A DNA stretch of 64,000 bases from Streptomyces wuyuanensis. Its GTDB lineage: Bacteria > Actinomycetota > Actinomycetes > Streptomycetales > Streptomycetaceae. The stretch covers positions 155,970 to 219,969 of the forward strand of contig NZ_FNHI01000015.1 of assembly GCF_900103455.1 (NCBI RefSeq), in the 5' to 3' direction. Below are positions 43,739-52,687 of the stretch, piece after piece. Every line of letters starts with the position of its first letter. Position 1 is the stretch's first letter. The notes beneath the pieces are model-generated. The model did not search any database, had not been told where the DNA came from, and saw only the letters and a program-made list of their open reading frames with translations. Made by a program: the position numbers and the translations under genes.

Positions 43739-44674
43739 ATGGTTTGCGAGAGATGCGGAGGGACGCACCGGGGCGCGCTGCCGGGGATGGTGCTCGACTC
43801 GTGCACCGTGGAGCCCGTGCCGGCACACCGGGTGCCGGGTGAACCGCCCCTCGAGCGAAAGCTGCTGGCGGGGGCGGGAGTTGCCCTTTCGCTGTGTCTG
43901 CTGGCACTCGGGGTCTCGCTCCTCGCAACCGCCGGCGGTGGTGGTGACGGCGAACGCGCCGACGACGCGCGGCCGGTCGTGGACGACATAGCGCTGGGCG
44001 GCATGCCGCAGAGGATCGGTCCGACGTTCTTCCCGGAGGACCTGCCCGAACCGAGCGCCACGTCCGTGACTCCGAAACCCGAGCCCACGGCCAAGAAGCC
44101 GAAGCCGTCCCCGTCCGCACCCGCGCCCCGGCCGGCGCCGTCCGGTCCGCAGGCCGGGGACGCGGCCTGGTTCAGCGAGTGGGCCGGACCCGGTTGCCCG
44201 AACGGCGTCCGAACACGCGGACGTTACTCGGACGGCCGAGACGGCTGGTACGAGGTCGGCTCGGGCGGCCACCGGGGCAACGGGTGCGACGGCCGGTTCC
44301 TCGCCGTGCCGATGTCCGGCGTCCGGGACCGGGACCGCGGCAGCACCGTCACCTGGAACTGGCACCCGGGCAGTGGCTACTCGCGGTGCTCGATCGCGGT
44401 GAGCGTGCCGTGGAGCGACCGCGAGGAGGACGTCGCCGGCGCACCGACCCGATACCACGTCCTCGCCGACGACCGGGACCCAGGATCCGTGCTCGCCGCC
44501 TTCGAGATCGGTCAGCGGGCGATGCGCGGCGGTGTCGTCGTCGTGAACGATGTTCCCGTGCGGGAAGGCGAGTTGACGGTTCAGCTCGTGGACCGCGGGC
44601 AGGACTGGGGGTACGACGGCCGGTACGGCGCCCATCACGCGGCCGCCCAGATCCGGGCCGACTGCAGGTCGTGA
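43739..44674 (+). CDS. Zinc-ribbon-like membrane protein, paralogue 1
   Basis: This 311-residue protein starts VCERCGGTHRGALPGM. Then come one membrane helix (AGVALSLCLLALGVSLL), a Pro/Lys-rich linker, and an external domain of about 170 residues with WAGPGCPNG, FLAVPMSGV and HHAAAQI. Only the first CxxC of the zinc ribbon is present; the second is lost (LDSC). The start at 43739 is chosen by similarity with the next gene. The sequence TGCATAGTG lies about 10 bases upstream in both genes, which would suit a leaderless transcript. Function unknown. Confidence 0.75.
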   Translation: MVCERCGGTHRGALPGMVLDSCTVEPVPAHRVPGEPPLERKLLAGAGVALSLCLLALGVSLLATAGGGGDGERADDARPVVDDIALGGMPQRIGPTFFPEDLPEPSATSVTPKPEPTAKKPKPSPSAPAPRPAPSGPQAGDAAWFSEWAGPGCPNGVRTRGRYSDGRDGWYEVGSGGHRGNGCDGRFLAVPMSGVRDRDRGSTVTWNWHPGSGYSRCSIAVSVPWSDREEDVAGAPTRYHVLADDRDPGSVLAAFEIGQRAMRGGVVVVNDVPVREGELTVQLVDRGQDWGYDGRYGAHHAAAQIRADCRS

Positions 44675-44813
44675 CCCACTGCGCGGCTTGGGCCCGACCG
44701 CGGCCGGGCAGTGACCCGACCGCAGGTCACGACCCGACTGCGGATGGTGAGGGGACCGCGGATCATGGCGGTTCCCGCCCGTGACGCCCGAGGTTCCTGC
44801 ATAGTGGGCTGGT

Positions 44814-45662
44814 ATGGCGTGCGAACGGTGCGGCAGTGAACGGCACACGCCACTGCCCGGTATGAGTTGTCCCGACTGCGGTTACGTGGTCGGGGACCAG
44901 CGGCGTGCCGGGCCGTCCTGGGTCGCCCGCGAGACGATGGCCGGCCGTATCTCCCTGCTCTCCCGCTTCCGCAAGGCGCTGCTGGCGGCCGGGACCGTGG
45001 TCGTGCTGGGCTGCTTCGTCGCCGCCGCGGCACTCCTCACCGGCTCCGACGGCGACGGCGGCGGAGACGCGCAGGCCGCCGAGACCGACCTCCCGGGGCG
45101 CGCGATACCGACCCGGGTGGGGCCCACGGAGCTGCCCGGTGGCGGGCAGTTCGAGCAGTGGGCGGGCCCGGGATGCGTGACGGGCGCCTACCGCGAGGTG
45201 GGCCGGTTCGAGAACGGCGACGCCGCCTGGTACACGGTGCGCAACGGTGGTCGCAGCAACTCCGACTGCGACGGCAGCTTCACGGCCGTCCCCATGTCGG
45301 GCAGCGCGGCCAAGGACACCCGTGGCACGGCGATCTGGAGCTGGGAGCTGGACGACGACTACAAGAGCTGTGCGCTCGAGGTGTTCGTTCCCAAAACGAA
45401 CCGCGCGTCCGAATCCGCCGGTGATCCCACGTTCTACCGCGTCCTCGCCGACCCGGACAACGTGCGGTCCGGCTACACGGGCTTCGGCGTCCGCCAGACC
45501 GTCCACCGGGGCGAGCTCGTGTCCGTCAAGAGCTACCCGGTCAAGGGTGACAAGGTCTTCGCGGTGCAACTCCTCGACCGCGGCCGGGACTGGGGCAGCG
45601 CCGCGCGCATCGGAGCGCACCACGCGGCGGCCCAGATGAAGCTGACCTGCGGCGCGGCGTAG
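44814..45662 (+). CDS. Zinc-ribbon membrane protein, paralogue 2
   Basis: This 282-residue paralogue of the previous protein keeps both metal knuckles (CERC and CPDC, residues 3-21). A membrane helix lies near 56-76. The external domain has WAGPGCVTGAY, FTAVPMSGS, WSWELDDDYKSC and HHAAAQ. Conserved cysteines in the external domain suggest disulphides. The pair probably arose by tandem duplication. It may be a surface or adhesin-type protein; the name is a guess from family position only. Confidence 0.75.
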   Translation: MACERCGSERHTPLPGMSCPDCGYVVGDQRRAGPSWVARETMAGRISLLSRFRKALLAAGTVVVLGCFVAAAALLTGSDGDGGGDAQAAETDLPGRAIPTRVGPTELPGGGQFEQWAGPGCVTGAYREVGRFENGDAAWYTVRNGGRSNSDCDGSFTAVPMSGSAAKDTRGTAIWSWELDDDYKSCALEVFVPKTNRASESAGDPTFYRVLADPDNVRSGYTGFGVRQTVHRGELVSVKSYPVKGDKVFAVQLLDRGRDWGSAARIGAHHAAAQMKLTCGAA

Positions 45663-45760
45663 AGCGGTACGCCCGCTGCCCGCAGACCCCGCCCCCGCCC
45701 CTTCTCCCCGCCGCTTCCCCCGGGCCCGGATGCCCGTCCCCCGTCCCTCCCGGCCCGGCG

Positions 45761-45777
45761 AGTAGACAGTGTCTACT
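45761..45777. promoter_or_regulatory. Putative TetR operator, AGTAGACAgTGTCTACT
   Basis: A perfect 8-bp inverted repeat around a single base lies 22 bases before the TetR start. A half copy (CTGTAGACAG) follows at 45784-45794. This is the usual place for self-repression of the TetR/MFS pair. Confidence 0.75.
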
Positions 45778-45798
45778 CCCAGCCTGTAGACAGGGCCC

Positions 45799-46413
45799 AT
45801 GAGTGAACAGGACACGGGCCTGCGCGCCCGGCTGGTCGACGTCGGCGTCGAACTCGTGGCGAAGGAAGGCATGCAGGCCCTGTCCCTGCGGGAGATCGCC
45901 CGCAGGGCCGGTGTCTCGCACGGTGCGCCCCGCCGCTACTTCCCGACGCATCTGTCCCTGCTGTCCGCCATCGCGCGCCGCGGGTTCGAGGACCTCGCCG
46001 GACGCGCGACCGAAGCCGTCGCCGCCCACGGGCCGAAGGAGGATCCGCGGGCACAGCTCGACGTGTTCGGGAGGGTGTACCTGGACTTCGCCCGGACCGA
46101 TCGCGGCATGTACGAGCTGATGTTCCGTCACGATCTGCTGGAGAGCGGTGAACTGGGGCTGCGTGAGACCAGCCTCCCGCTGTACCGGGCCCTCGTGGAC
46201 CTCGTCGGCCGGGCGCGGGCCGAATCCGGCGCGATCAGCCGCAACGGGACCGGCGCCGAGCCGGTGGTCGTCGCCGGGGCGCTGTGGGCGAACCTGCACG
46301 GCATCGCGCAGTTGTGGGGCTGGGGCAGCCTCCAGCTCGCCACGGGCGGCGACGACGTCGGGCCCCTGCTGCGCGCCACCCTGGACGCCCACCTCGGTCC
46401 GCGTACCCGATGA
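45799..46413 (+). CDS. TetR-family repressor
   Basis: This 204-residue TetR protein has the HTH LSLREIARRAGVSHGAPRRYF at residues 33-53. A TetR C-terminal ligand domain follows (GMYELMFRHDLLESG). Its stop overlaps the start of an MFS efflux gene (ATGA). It probably represses the pair from the palindrome at 45761, and ligand binding would release it. Confidence 0.92.
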   Translation: MSEQDTGLRARLVDVGVELVAKEGMQALSLREIARRAGVSHGAPRRYFPTHLSLLSAIARRGFEDLAGRATEAVAAHGPKEDPRAQLDVFGRVYLDFARTDRGMYELMFRHDLLESGELGLRETSLPLYRALVDLVGRARAESGAISRNGTGAEPVVVAGALWANLHGIAQLWGWGSLQLATGGDDVGPLLRATLDAHLGPRTR

Positions 46414-47855
46414 CCGTCGCGCGGACGGGCACCTCCACGGGGCCGGGGGACCGGCGTCGCCTCCAGCGGCTGACCCTCACCAGCAGCATCACCGGTGCCG
46501 TGGTCGTCGCCGTGGACGGCTCCGTGCTCACCGTCGTCCAGCCGGTGATGCAGCGTGAGCTCCACGCGTCGTTCACCCAGGTCCAGTGGACCAGTACCGG
46601 CTATCTGATCGCCGTGGCGAGCCTGCTCGTGTTCGCGGGCCGGCTCGGGGACCGCTTCGGCCACCGCCGCGTCTTCACCGCGGGGGCGCTGGGCTTCGCC
46701 GTCACATCGGCGGGGATCGGCCTCGCCGGGAGCGCCGGGCTCGTGATCGGACTGCGGGTGCTCCAGGGCGTCTTCGGCGCCCTGCTGCAGCCGGCCACGC
46801 TCGGCATGCTCCGCGCCGCGTATCCCCCCGGCAGGCTGGCCATGCCCATCGCGCTGCGCACCAGCGCCATCGGGCTGGCGGTCGCCGCGGGGCCGCTCGT
46901 CGGCGGCGCGCTCGCCGTCCGGCTGGGGTGGCGTTCCGTCTTCTTCCTGAGCGTCGCTCCCGCACTCGCCGTCGGCGTGCTCGTCCTCCTGGTGAGGACA
47001 CCGGAGCCGGAGCGCGCCGACGACTCCCGAGCCGGTCTCGGTCTGCCGGGCGCCTGTCTGTTCGCGGTCTGTCTCGGAAGCCTGGTGCACGCCCTCGTGG
47101 GACTGCCCGGGACCGGCTGGACGGCGTCGACCACCCTCACGGTCCTCGCCGCCACGGTCGCGGGGGCGGCTTTCGCGGCCTGCGAGCGGCGGACCGCGAG
47201 TCCGCTCGTACCGTCCGCCGTGCTGCGGTCGGTGCCCCTCGTGGCGTCACTGGCCGTGCTGGTGTCGGCGTCCGCCGCGCTGTTCGGAACCCTCTTCCTC
47301 GGCACGTACCTGCTCCAACACGTCCTCGGGCTCGACCCGTTCGCGAGTGCGCTGCGCATGCTGCCGTTGGCGGTGGTGATGGTGCTCGGTGCCCCCGCGG
47401 CCGCTCCGCTCCAGCGCCGGTACGGCCACCGGCGCACGGCGGTGGCGGGAATGGCGCTGTTCGTGCTGGGCATCCTCCTCACGTCCCGCCTCGACGGGCA
47501 GTCGACCCCCTGGGCGTCCGGGCCGGCCTTCCTGGTCGTCGGCGCCGGCTTCTGCCTCGTGATGGTCACGGCGACCGCCGTCGTCGTGCGCGAGGCGCCC
47601 CTCGGCGCGGAAGGCGTGTCCGGCGGGCTCCAGCAGACCGCGATGAACATCGGTCCGGTGCTGGGGGTGGCGCTGGTGACGATGCTGATGGGCGCCGCGG
47701 CGCCGGGGGCCGGTCCTGGACCCGTCGGCGGGCCGGCCTTCACGGCCGCGATGGGGACCGCGCTCGTCGTCCTCGCCGCGGTGGCCTCCCTGGGCGCGCT
47801 CGTGGCCACGCGCCTGCCGGGCCGTACGGACGGACGGGGGCGGCGTCCGATGTGA
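46410..47855 (+). CDS. MFS drug efflux transporter (EmrB/QacA-like)
   Basis: This 481-residue transporter has about 14 helices and the loop-2/3 motif AGRLGDRFGHRRVF. The motif-C-like segment QTAMNIGPVLGVALVTML is also present. Early VVVAVDGSVLTVVQPVM has the family aspartate in the first helix. It should export hydrophobic compounds using the proton gradient. It is coupled to its TetR regulator by a 4-base overlap. Confidence 0.88.
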   Translation: MTVARTGTSTGPGDRRRLQRLTLTSSITGAVVVAVDGSVLTVVQPVMQRELHASFTQVQWTSTGYLIAVASLLVFAGRLGDRFGHRRVFTAGALGFAVTSAGIGLAGSAGLVIGLRVLQGVFGALLQPATLGMLRAAYPPGRLAMPIALRTSAIGLAVAAGPLVGGALAVRLGWRSVFFLSVAPALAVGVLVLLVRTPEPERADDSRAGLGLPGACLFAVCLGSLVHALVGLPGTGWTASTTLTVLAATVAGAAFAACERRTASPLVPSAVLRSVPLVASLAVLVSASAALFGTLFLGTYLLQHVLGLDPFASALRMLPLAVVMVLGAPAAAPLQRRYGHRRTAVAGMALFVLGILLTSRLDGQSTPWASGPAFLVVGAGFCLVMVTATAVVVREAPLGAEGVSGGLQQTAMNIGPVLGVALVTMLMGAAAPGAGPGPVGGPAFTAAMGTALVVLAAVASLGALVATRLPGRTDGRGRRPM

Positions 47856-48067
47856 GCCCGGGCGACGCGCGCCGTCGGGCGGGACTCGGGCACTGGACCC
47901 TCCCGGCTCCTCCCCTGCCTGTCCGCCATTCGATGCGTTCGGTGCCGCCTCCGACGCGATGAGCGACCGGTGGGGTTACTGTGGCGGCCGCTGTTGTTGT
48001 GATCAACGGGCCGTCCCGCCCGCCTCCGGCTCGCGGGGCGGCCCGCCACGATCGGACAGGTACGCCC

Positions 48068-49348
48068 ATGCGTCTCGCATCCCCCCGCCCCCGCCTGCTC
48101 AAGGCCGTCGCAGCGGCGTGCGTGCTGTCGGCGCCCCTCGCCCCGGCCGCGACAGCGGGAACGCCCGCCGACGAAGGCGATCGTCACCGGGCCGGTGTGG
48201 TCATCTCCGTGACGACCACCAGGGTCGGCGCCCCCGGCAACCCTCCGGTGGCCGTCGTCCCCTTCACCGACGCCGTCTACACGGACTGCGACGCGGCCCC
48301 CGAGACGTCGCGCGGCTGTCTCACGGTCGGCGCCGTCGGCTACCCGTACGAGATCGGCAGGCTCGAGATCACCGTCGCGCAGTGGGTGGCGTTCCTGAAC
48401 ACCGCCGACCCCGAAGGACGCGATCCCTTCGACCTCTACGACGAGAGCGAGAGCGGCGCGTCCTGGCCCAAGTACGGCCAGGTCGAGTTCTCCGAGGACG
48501 CGCGCAGGGGCCGCCACTACGCGCCGGCCCGGCCGGAGTGGGCGGACAAGCCGTACGGCTTCGCCGACTTCCTCGACGCGGCCCGCCTGGTCAACTCCCT
48601 CGTCAACGGCCGCATCCTGTCCAAGAGCACGCGTACTGAGGGCGGCTTCACGTACGTCAACTACCAGGTGCGGCTCTCGCCGCGCACCGAGCGGGGGATG
48701 TACGACCTCGACCGCCCGGACACCACCCGCACCGAGGACTCCGGCTTCGTCGTGCCCAGCCAGAACGAGTGGGTCAAGGCGGCGTACTACGACCCCAACG
48801 GCGGCGGTACGAACGCGTACTGGAAGTACCCCACCAACCCGGGCGTCTTCGGCGACGGCGACGCGACCGCGCCCAGCCCCACCGTCCTCAACCCCACGAC
48901 CGGCGACGTCACCAACGCGTCGACCCAGCCGCTCGCTTCGTACCGGCCCTCCGGCGGCGCGGCGCCCACCTGGTGCCCGGCCCAGGTGCCGCCGGACGAC
49001 TGCACCACCGTGAACCCGCTCGGCCTGGACCCCACGACCTACGCCGAGGTGTACCAGGGCAGCCTCAGCACGGTCGGCCAGGCGCGCACCACCTCCCCGT
49101 GGGGGACCCTCGACCAGGGCGGCAACGCGGTCGAGTGGACCGACACCATCACCCCGCCCCCGACCGGCCAGGACTTCGGCCGGGTCTGGCGCCGTCTCCA
49201 CGGCGGGGTGTCGAACTCGGCGCCCTACCAGATGTGGCCCTCCGCCGTGGGACTCCAGCCCCAGGACAACTACTTCTACCGGCACACCTACCCGTGGCTC
49301 GGCATCCGGATCGGAGTGATCGGGGACCTGGAGCCGGAGGGCCGCTGA
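48068..49348 (+). CDS. Secreted SUMF1/formylglycine-generating-enzyme-fold protein
   Basis: This 426-residue protein has a signal peptide (RLLKAVAAACVLSAPLAPAATA). The SUMF1 fold shows YEIGRLEITVAQWVAFLN, VVPSQNEWVKAAYYDPN and GNAVEWTDT. The last motif of true FGE enzymes holds two reactive cysteines. Here the corresponding RRLHGGVSNSAPYQMWPS has none, so it is not a sulfatase activator. It is more likely a secreted binding or other enzyme of the same fold. Start ATG at 48068. Confidence 0.75.
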   Translation: MRLASPRPRLLKAVAAACVLSAPLAPAATAGTPADEGDRHRAGVVISVTTTRVGAPGNPPVAVVPFTDAVYTDCDAAPETSRGCLTVGAVGYPYEIGRLEITVAQWVAFLNTADPEGRDPFDLYDESESGASWPKYGQVEFSEDARRGRHYAPARPEWADKPYGFADFLDAARLVNSLVNGRILSKSTRTEGGFTYVNYQVRLSPRTERGMYDLDRPDTTRTEDSGFVVPSQNEWVKAAYYDPNGGGTNAYWKYPTNPGVFGDGDATAPSPTVLNPTTGDVTNASTQPLASYRPSGGAAPTWCPAQVPPDDCTTVNPLGLDPTTYAEVYQGSLSTVGQARTTSPWGTLDQGGNAVEWTDTITPPPTGQDFGRVWRRLHGGVSNSAPYQMWPSAVGLQPQDNYFYRHTYPWLGIRIGVIGDLEPEGR

Positions 49349-49498
49349 GCCCCCGTGCCGACGTCCGGACGGGCCGACAGGTCGACGCGCCGATGCGCCG
49401 ACGAACGGAACACGGGTTTCCCGCGGCGCGGGCTCGCCCACCGCCCGCCGGGTGAAAAGCGCTGGCGGCCGGCCCGGGGCTGAGGCAGCATCCCGCGC

Positions 49499-50044
49499 AT
49501 GGGATTCCCCGCGGAGACGCTCCACCACGAGAAGGCCGTGCTGCGCCGATGGCGAGTGGGCGACGTCGAGGCACTGGACCGGGCGTTCGTCGAGGCCCGC
49601 CCCCACCTCCTGCCATGGATGCCCTGGGCCGAGTACGAGGGACGCCAGGAGACGGTGGACTTCCTGCACCGCGCCGAAAAGCAGTGGGACGCGGGCGAGG
49701 CGTACGAGTACGCGATCACGACCGACGGGTCGCTCGTCGGCGGCTGCGGCCTGATGCCCCGGATCGGCCCGGGCGGCCTGGACATCGGCTACTGGCTGCA
49801 CCCCGCGTGGACGGGCCGCGGCCTGGCCGCGATGGCCGTCACGGCACTGGTCCGTCAGGGCTTCGCGCTGCCGGGGATCGTCCGCATCGAGATCCGCCAC
49901 GACGAGGCCAACCACGCGAGCGAGGCGATTCCGCGCCGACTGGGCTTCACGGAGATCGCACGCGAGCCGCTCCCCGACGGGCCGACCACTCCGGGCGAGG
50001 TGGGGGTCGAGGTGGTCTGGCGTCTGCACCGCCCGGCACCGTAG
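49499..50044 (+). CDS. GNAT acetyltransferase, RimJ/RimL-like
   Basis: This 181-residue GNAT protein has an opening ETLHHEKAVLRRWRVGDVEAL. The acetyl-CoA site is in LDIGYWLHPAWTGRGLAAMAV (Q/R-x-x-G-x-G/A type). A late RIEIRHDEANHASEAIPRRLGF completes the RimJ/RimL pattern. It may acetylate an N-terminus or small amine. It is convergent with the Fic gene; a 7-bp tandem repeat lies between. Confidence 0.85.
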   Translation: MGFPAETLHHEKAVLRRWRVGDVEALDRAFVEARPHLLPWMPWAEYEGRQETVDFLHRAEKQWDAGEAYEYAITTDGSLVGGCGLMPRIGPGGLDIGYWLHPAWTGRGLAAMAVTALVRQGFALPGIVRIEIRHDEANHASEAIPRRLGFTEIAREPLPDGPTTPGEVGVEVVWRLHRPAP

Positions 50045-50066
50045 GACCGCCGGCCGGGATCGTCCC

Positions 50067-50129
50067 GGGTGACGGGTGACGGGTGACGGGTGACGGGTGA
50101 CGGGTGACGGGTGACAGGTGACAGGTGAC
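50067..50129. repeat. Heptanucleotide tandem repeat, nine units
   Basis: Seven GGGTGAC units are followed by two AGGTGAC units without interruption. It lies between the ends of the convergent GNAT and Fic genes. All frames of the repeat contain TGA on the plus strand. Confidence 0.97.
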
Positions 50130-50167
50130 GGACGCGGCGGTGAGAGGTGCCGTACGTGACCGGAACG

Positions 50168-50830
50168 TCAGCGCCCGGACCGCCGTGCCGACGCTCGGAC
50201 GAGGAGCGCGACCAAGCGCACCAGATCCTCGGCGCCGGCCGGATCGTCCGCGTGGCGCGTGGTCCGCAGAGGGCCCACCTCGTCCAGTGCGACGCCTTCG
50301 CGGGCCAGCACGAACACGAGGGCCAGCAGGGCGGAGCGGGCGTTGCCGTCGTCGAAGGGGTGGAAGAAGGCCACGTCCAGGTACACCCGTGCGGCGCGGG
50401 CGACGAGCGGTACCGCGCGGTCGGCGCAGTCGTGGAGGCAGCGGGCGAAGTCGGCCTCGGTGCTGTGCGTCAGGCCGTACCGCTCGCGACCGCCCTTCGC
50501 GTAGGCGTCTCCCGTGCGGAACGGCACCGCCTCGCTCGTCCCGAGCACGGACTGCTGCCAGCGGGACAGTACGCCGAAGGTGAGAGGACTGCCGCACGCG
50601 GCGTCGGCGCGGACGGCCGCGTACGCGGACAGCAGCCGCTGCGCGCGGGCGGGGTCGCGCCGGCTGACCGGTCCGCCGCACCAGGCCGTGAAGCCGTCGA
50701 CGGCGGGGGTGACCGGTCCCGCGACCACGCCGGAGTCGAGCCGCTCCCAGTCGACCTGCCGTCTGACGCCGCACCAGACGGCCAGTGCGTCAGCGCCGTC
50801 TTCAGCGACGGTCGCGCCGGCCGCCCTCAT
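50168..50830 (-). CDS. Fic-domain protein
   Basis: This 220-residue protein has the Fic core HPFDDGNARSALL near residue 157. The catalytic histidine, aspartate and arginine are kept. The usual third glycine of HPFxxGNGR is alanine, a variant also seen in other Fic proteins. Fic enzymes transfer AMP or related groups to proteins. No adjacent small antitoxin carrying the inhibitory S/TxxxE(G/N) motif was found. It overlaps its upstream neighbour by 29 bases, so the two are coupled. Confidence 0.85.
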   Translation of the reverse strand: MRAAGATVAEDGADALAVWCGVRRQVDWERLDSGVVAGPVTPAVDGFTAWCGGPVSRRDPARAQRLLSAYAAVRADAACGSPLTFGVLSRWQQSVLGTSEAVPFRTGDAYAKGGRERYGLTHSTEADFARCLHDCADRAVPLVARAARVYLDVAFFHPFDDGNARSALLALVFVLAREGVALDEVGPLRTTRHADDPAGAEDLVRLVALLVRASARRSGR

Positions 50831-51596
50831 GGCGCTCCTCGAGGTCGTCGTGCTCCCTGTGGTCGCGGTACGGCAGCCGCCCCGTCAGCCGGACCGCCAG
50901 AGTCTCGCCGACGGAGTCGATGACCGCGGGGCGCGGCGTGACCCAGCTGGCGAAACGTCCGCCGATCACGTCGTCGACGGTCGCCCGGGCCTCTGCGCGG
51001 CCCATGCCGTTGGACGTGAGGAACCACTCCAGCACCAGGAAGCACATTCCGTACCAGCCGCTCTCGGCGCCGGTACGGTCCAGTACCCGCGTCACCAGTC
51101 GCACCGCGGCCCTCTCCAGGTGCCGGCTGCGCCGCTCGGGGGTCGCGTCGGGCGGCGGTGCCAACTCGGCGAAGCGCTCGGCGAGCTCCTCCAGCCAGTC
51201 CCGCCACTCCAGCAGCGCGGCCACGACGCGGGCCGTGGTCTCGTCCGGGGTGGTGACGGAGTGCGGCCCGCAGCACCAGACGCCGACGACGCCTCCGTCG
51301 CGGTCGCCCTCCCCGGGGCTCCAGTTCCAGTACTGCGCCCACGACCCGTACCGCTCGGAGAACAGGGCCGTCACCTGGCCCACGCACCGGAGCTCGCCCG
51401 CCCACCGGCCTTCGTAGCCTGACCGCACCGGAGGCACGCATGCCTTGATCAGCGCGCTGACGCGGGTCTCCTCGTCGTCGTCCCAGACGAACGGGTGGTG
51501 CGCCGGGTCGAGTTCGGCCCAGGTGAGGGCGTGGGGCGATGTGTCGAGGGACGTGGCGTACTCCCAACGTGGACGGCATCCGGACAACTGGGCCAT
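50802..51596 (-). CDS. Hypothetical protein coupled to Fic
   Basis: This 264-residue protein has no family I can name. It is rich in Trp, Arg and Glu, with VWCCGPHSVTTPDETTARVVAALLEWRDWLEEL and a helical C-terminal part. It ends 29 bases inside the fic gene and starts next to the divergent FG-GAP gene. Such overlap suggests a functional pair, for example a substrate, chaperone or regulator of the Fic enzyme. Confidence 0.6.
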   Translation of the reverse strand: MAQLSGCRPRWEYATSLDTSPHALTWAELDPAHHPFVWDDDEETRVSALIKACVPPVRSGYEGRWAGELRCVGQVTALFSERYGSWAQYWNWSPGEGDRDGGVVGVWCCGPHSVTTPDETTARVVAALLEWRDWLEELAERFAELAPPPDATPERRSRHLERAAVRLVTRVLDRTGAESGWYGMCFLVLEWFLTSNGMGRAEARATVDDVIGGRFASWVTPRPAVIDSVGETLAVRLTGRLPYRDHREHDDLEERHEGGRRDRR

Positions 51597-51709
51597 TCTG
51601 CCGTGCTGTTGGCCCTGCCGCGTCTCGATTTCGGCCCGGAAAACCCCGTCGGAGTGTGTGAAGCACCTGTGAGAGAGTTCTGGGGACCCAGGGCATCGCC
51701 GGGGAGGGC

Positions 51710-52687
51710 ATGCCGATGAGCAGGACAGCAGGGGGATTCCAGATGACCTTCGTGAAGCGCGGCCGGACGCTGAGCCGAGCCGTCGCGACCGCCGTGATCG
51801 CCGCCGCGATGGCCGCCACGGCCGGCACCGCCACCGCCGCCGAGGACCCGGCCGGGGCGGACAGGGCGCGAGCCGAAGCGGAAGCGCAGCAGCGGGCCAA
51901 GGCTCCGCGGCTCGCCGGCCCGCGAGCCGCGGAGCCCGGGCAGGTGGCGACGCCCACCTTCGCCATGACGGCCGTCGACAAGAAGACCGGGAATCTGTAC
52001 CTGTACTTCCCGGACCGGCAGGGCGGCTTCGAGCCCCGTTACGACGTCGGGGTCGGCTTCGACTTCTCCGCCGCCGTCGTCAGGGTCGACAACGACAAGG
52101 ACGGTTACGGCGACGGCACCTGGAACGTCCACAAGGACGGCCTGCTGAGTTACACCTGGTCCGAGGGCTTCGAGGTGCACACCAAGGACATCGGCAAGGG
52201 CTGGACGATCTACAACAAGGTCCTGTCTCCCGGGCACCTCGGAGGTTCGCAGGACGCCGACCTGATGGCCGTGGACAAGTCCGGCGTGATGTGGGTCTAC
52301 GTGGGCCACGCCGACGGCCGGGTCGATCAGCGCGTGCGCATCGGCGGCGGCTGGAGCCAGTACACCGAGATCACCGGCCAGGGAGACCTGTCCGGCGACG
52401 GCAAGGCGGACGTCGTCGCCCGTGACACGGCGGGCGACCTCTGGCTCTACAAGGGCACCGGCGACTACAGGGCGCCGTTCGAGGCCCGCGCCAAGGTCGG
52501 CGCCGGCTGGAACACGCACAACCGCGTGCTGTCCGTCGGCGACCTCGACGCCGACGGCAGGACCGACATCGTCGCCCGCACGAAGACCGGCGACCTGTAC
52601 CGCTACTCCGGCACGGGCGACGCGATCCGCCCGCTCGGCAAGCCGGTCAAGATCGGCTGGGGCTACAACATCTACAACCTGATCTGA
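51710..52687 (+). CDS. Secreted FG-GAP/VCBS-repeat protein
   Basis: This 325-residue protein has a signal peptide (VATAVIAAAMAATAGTATAA). Four or five blade-like repeats follow with GDLSGDGKADVVARDTAGDLW and GDLDADGRTDIVARTKTGDL. The D-x-D-x-D turns bind calcium in this family. Such Streptomyces proteins are exported propeller-type binding proteins. The ATG at 51710 is taken; 51716 and 51743 are alternatives. Confidence 0.85.
   Translation: MPMSRTAGGFQMTFVKRGRTLSRAVATAVIAAAMAATAGTATAAEDPAGADRARAEAEAQQRAKAPRLAGPRAAEPGQVATPTFAMTAVDKKTGNLYLYFPDRQGGFEPRYDVGVGFDFSAAVVRVDNDKDGYGDGTWNVHKDGLLSYTWSEGFEVHTKDIGKGWTIYNKVLSPGHLGGSQDADLMAVDKSGVMWVYVGHADGRVDQRVRIGGGWSQYTEITGQGDLSGDGKADVVARDTAGDLWLYKGTGDYRAPFEARAKVGAGWNTHNRVLSVGDLDADGRTDIVARTKTGDLYRYSGTGDAIRPLGKPVKIGWGYNIYNLI

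Noticed and set aside
45799..46413. The TetR gene as regulator of the TGACG-N3-CGTCA sites
   Set aside because: Its own promoter carries a different palindrome (AGTAGACA-n-TGTCTACT), and it is coupled to an efflux gene.
46601..50029. 1142-residue open frame on the minus strand
   Set aside because: It lies opposite the MFS, SUMF1-fold and GNAT genes, has Arg/Ala/Pro-rich composition without conserved motifs and results from GC-rich codon bias.
50067..50129. CRISPR array
   Set aside because: The units are 7 bases, contiguous and without spacers; no cas genes are near.
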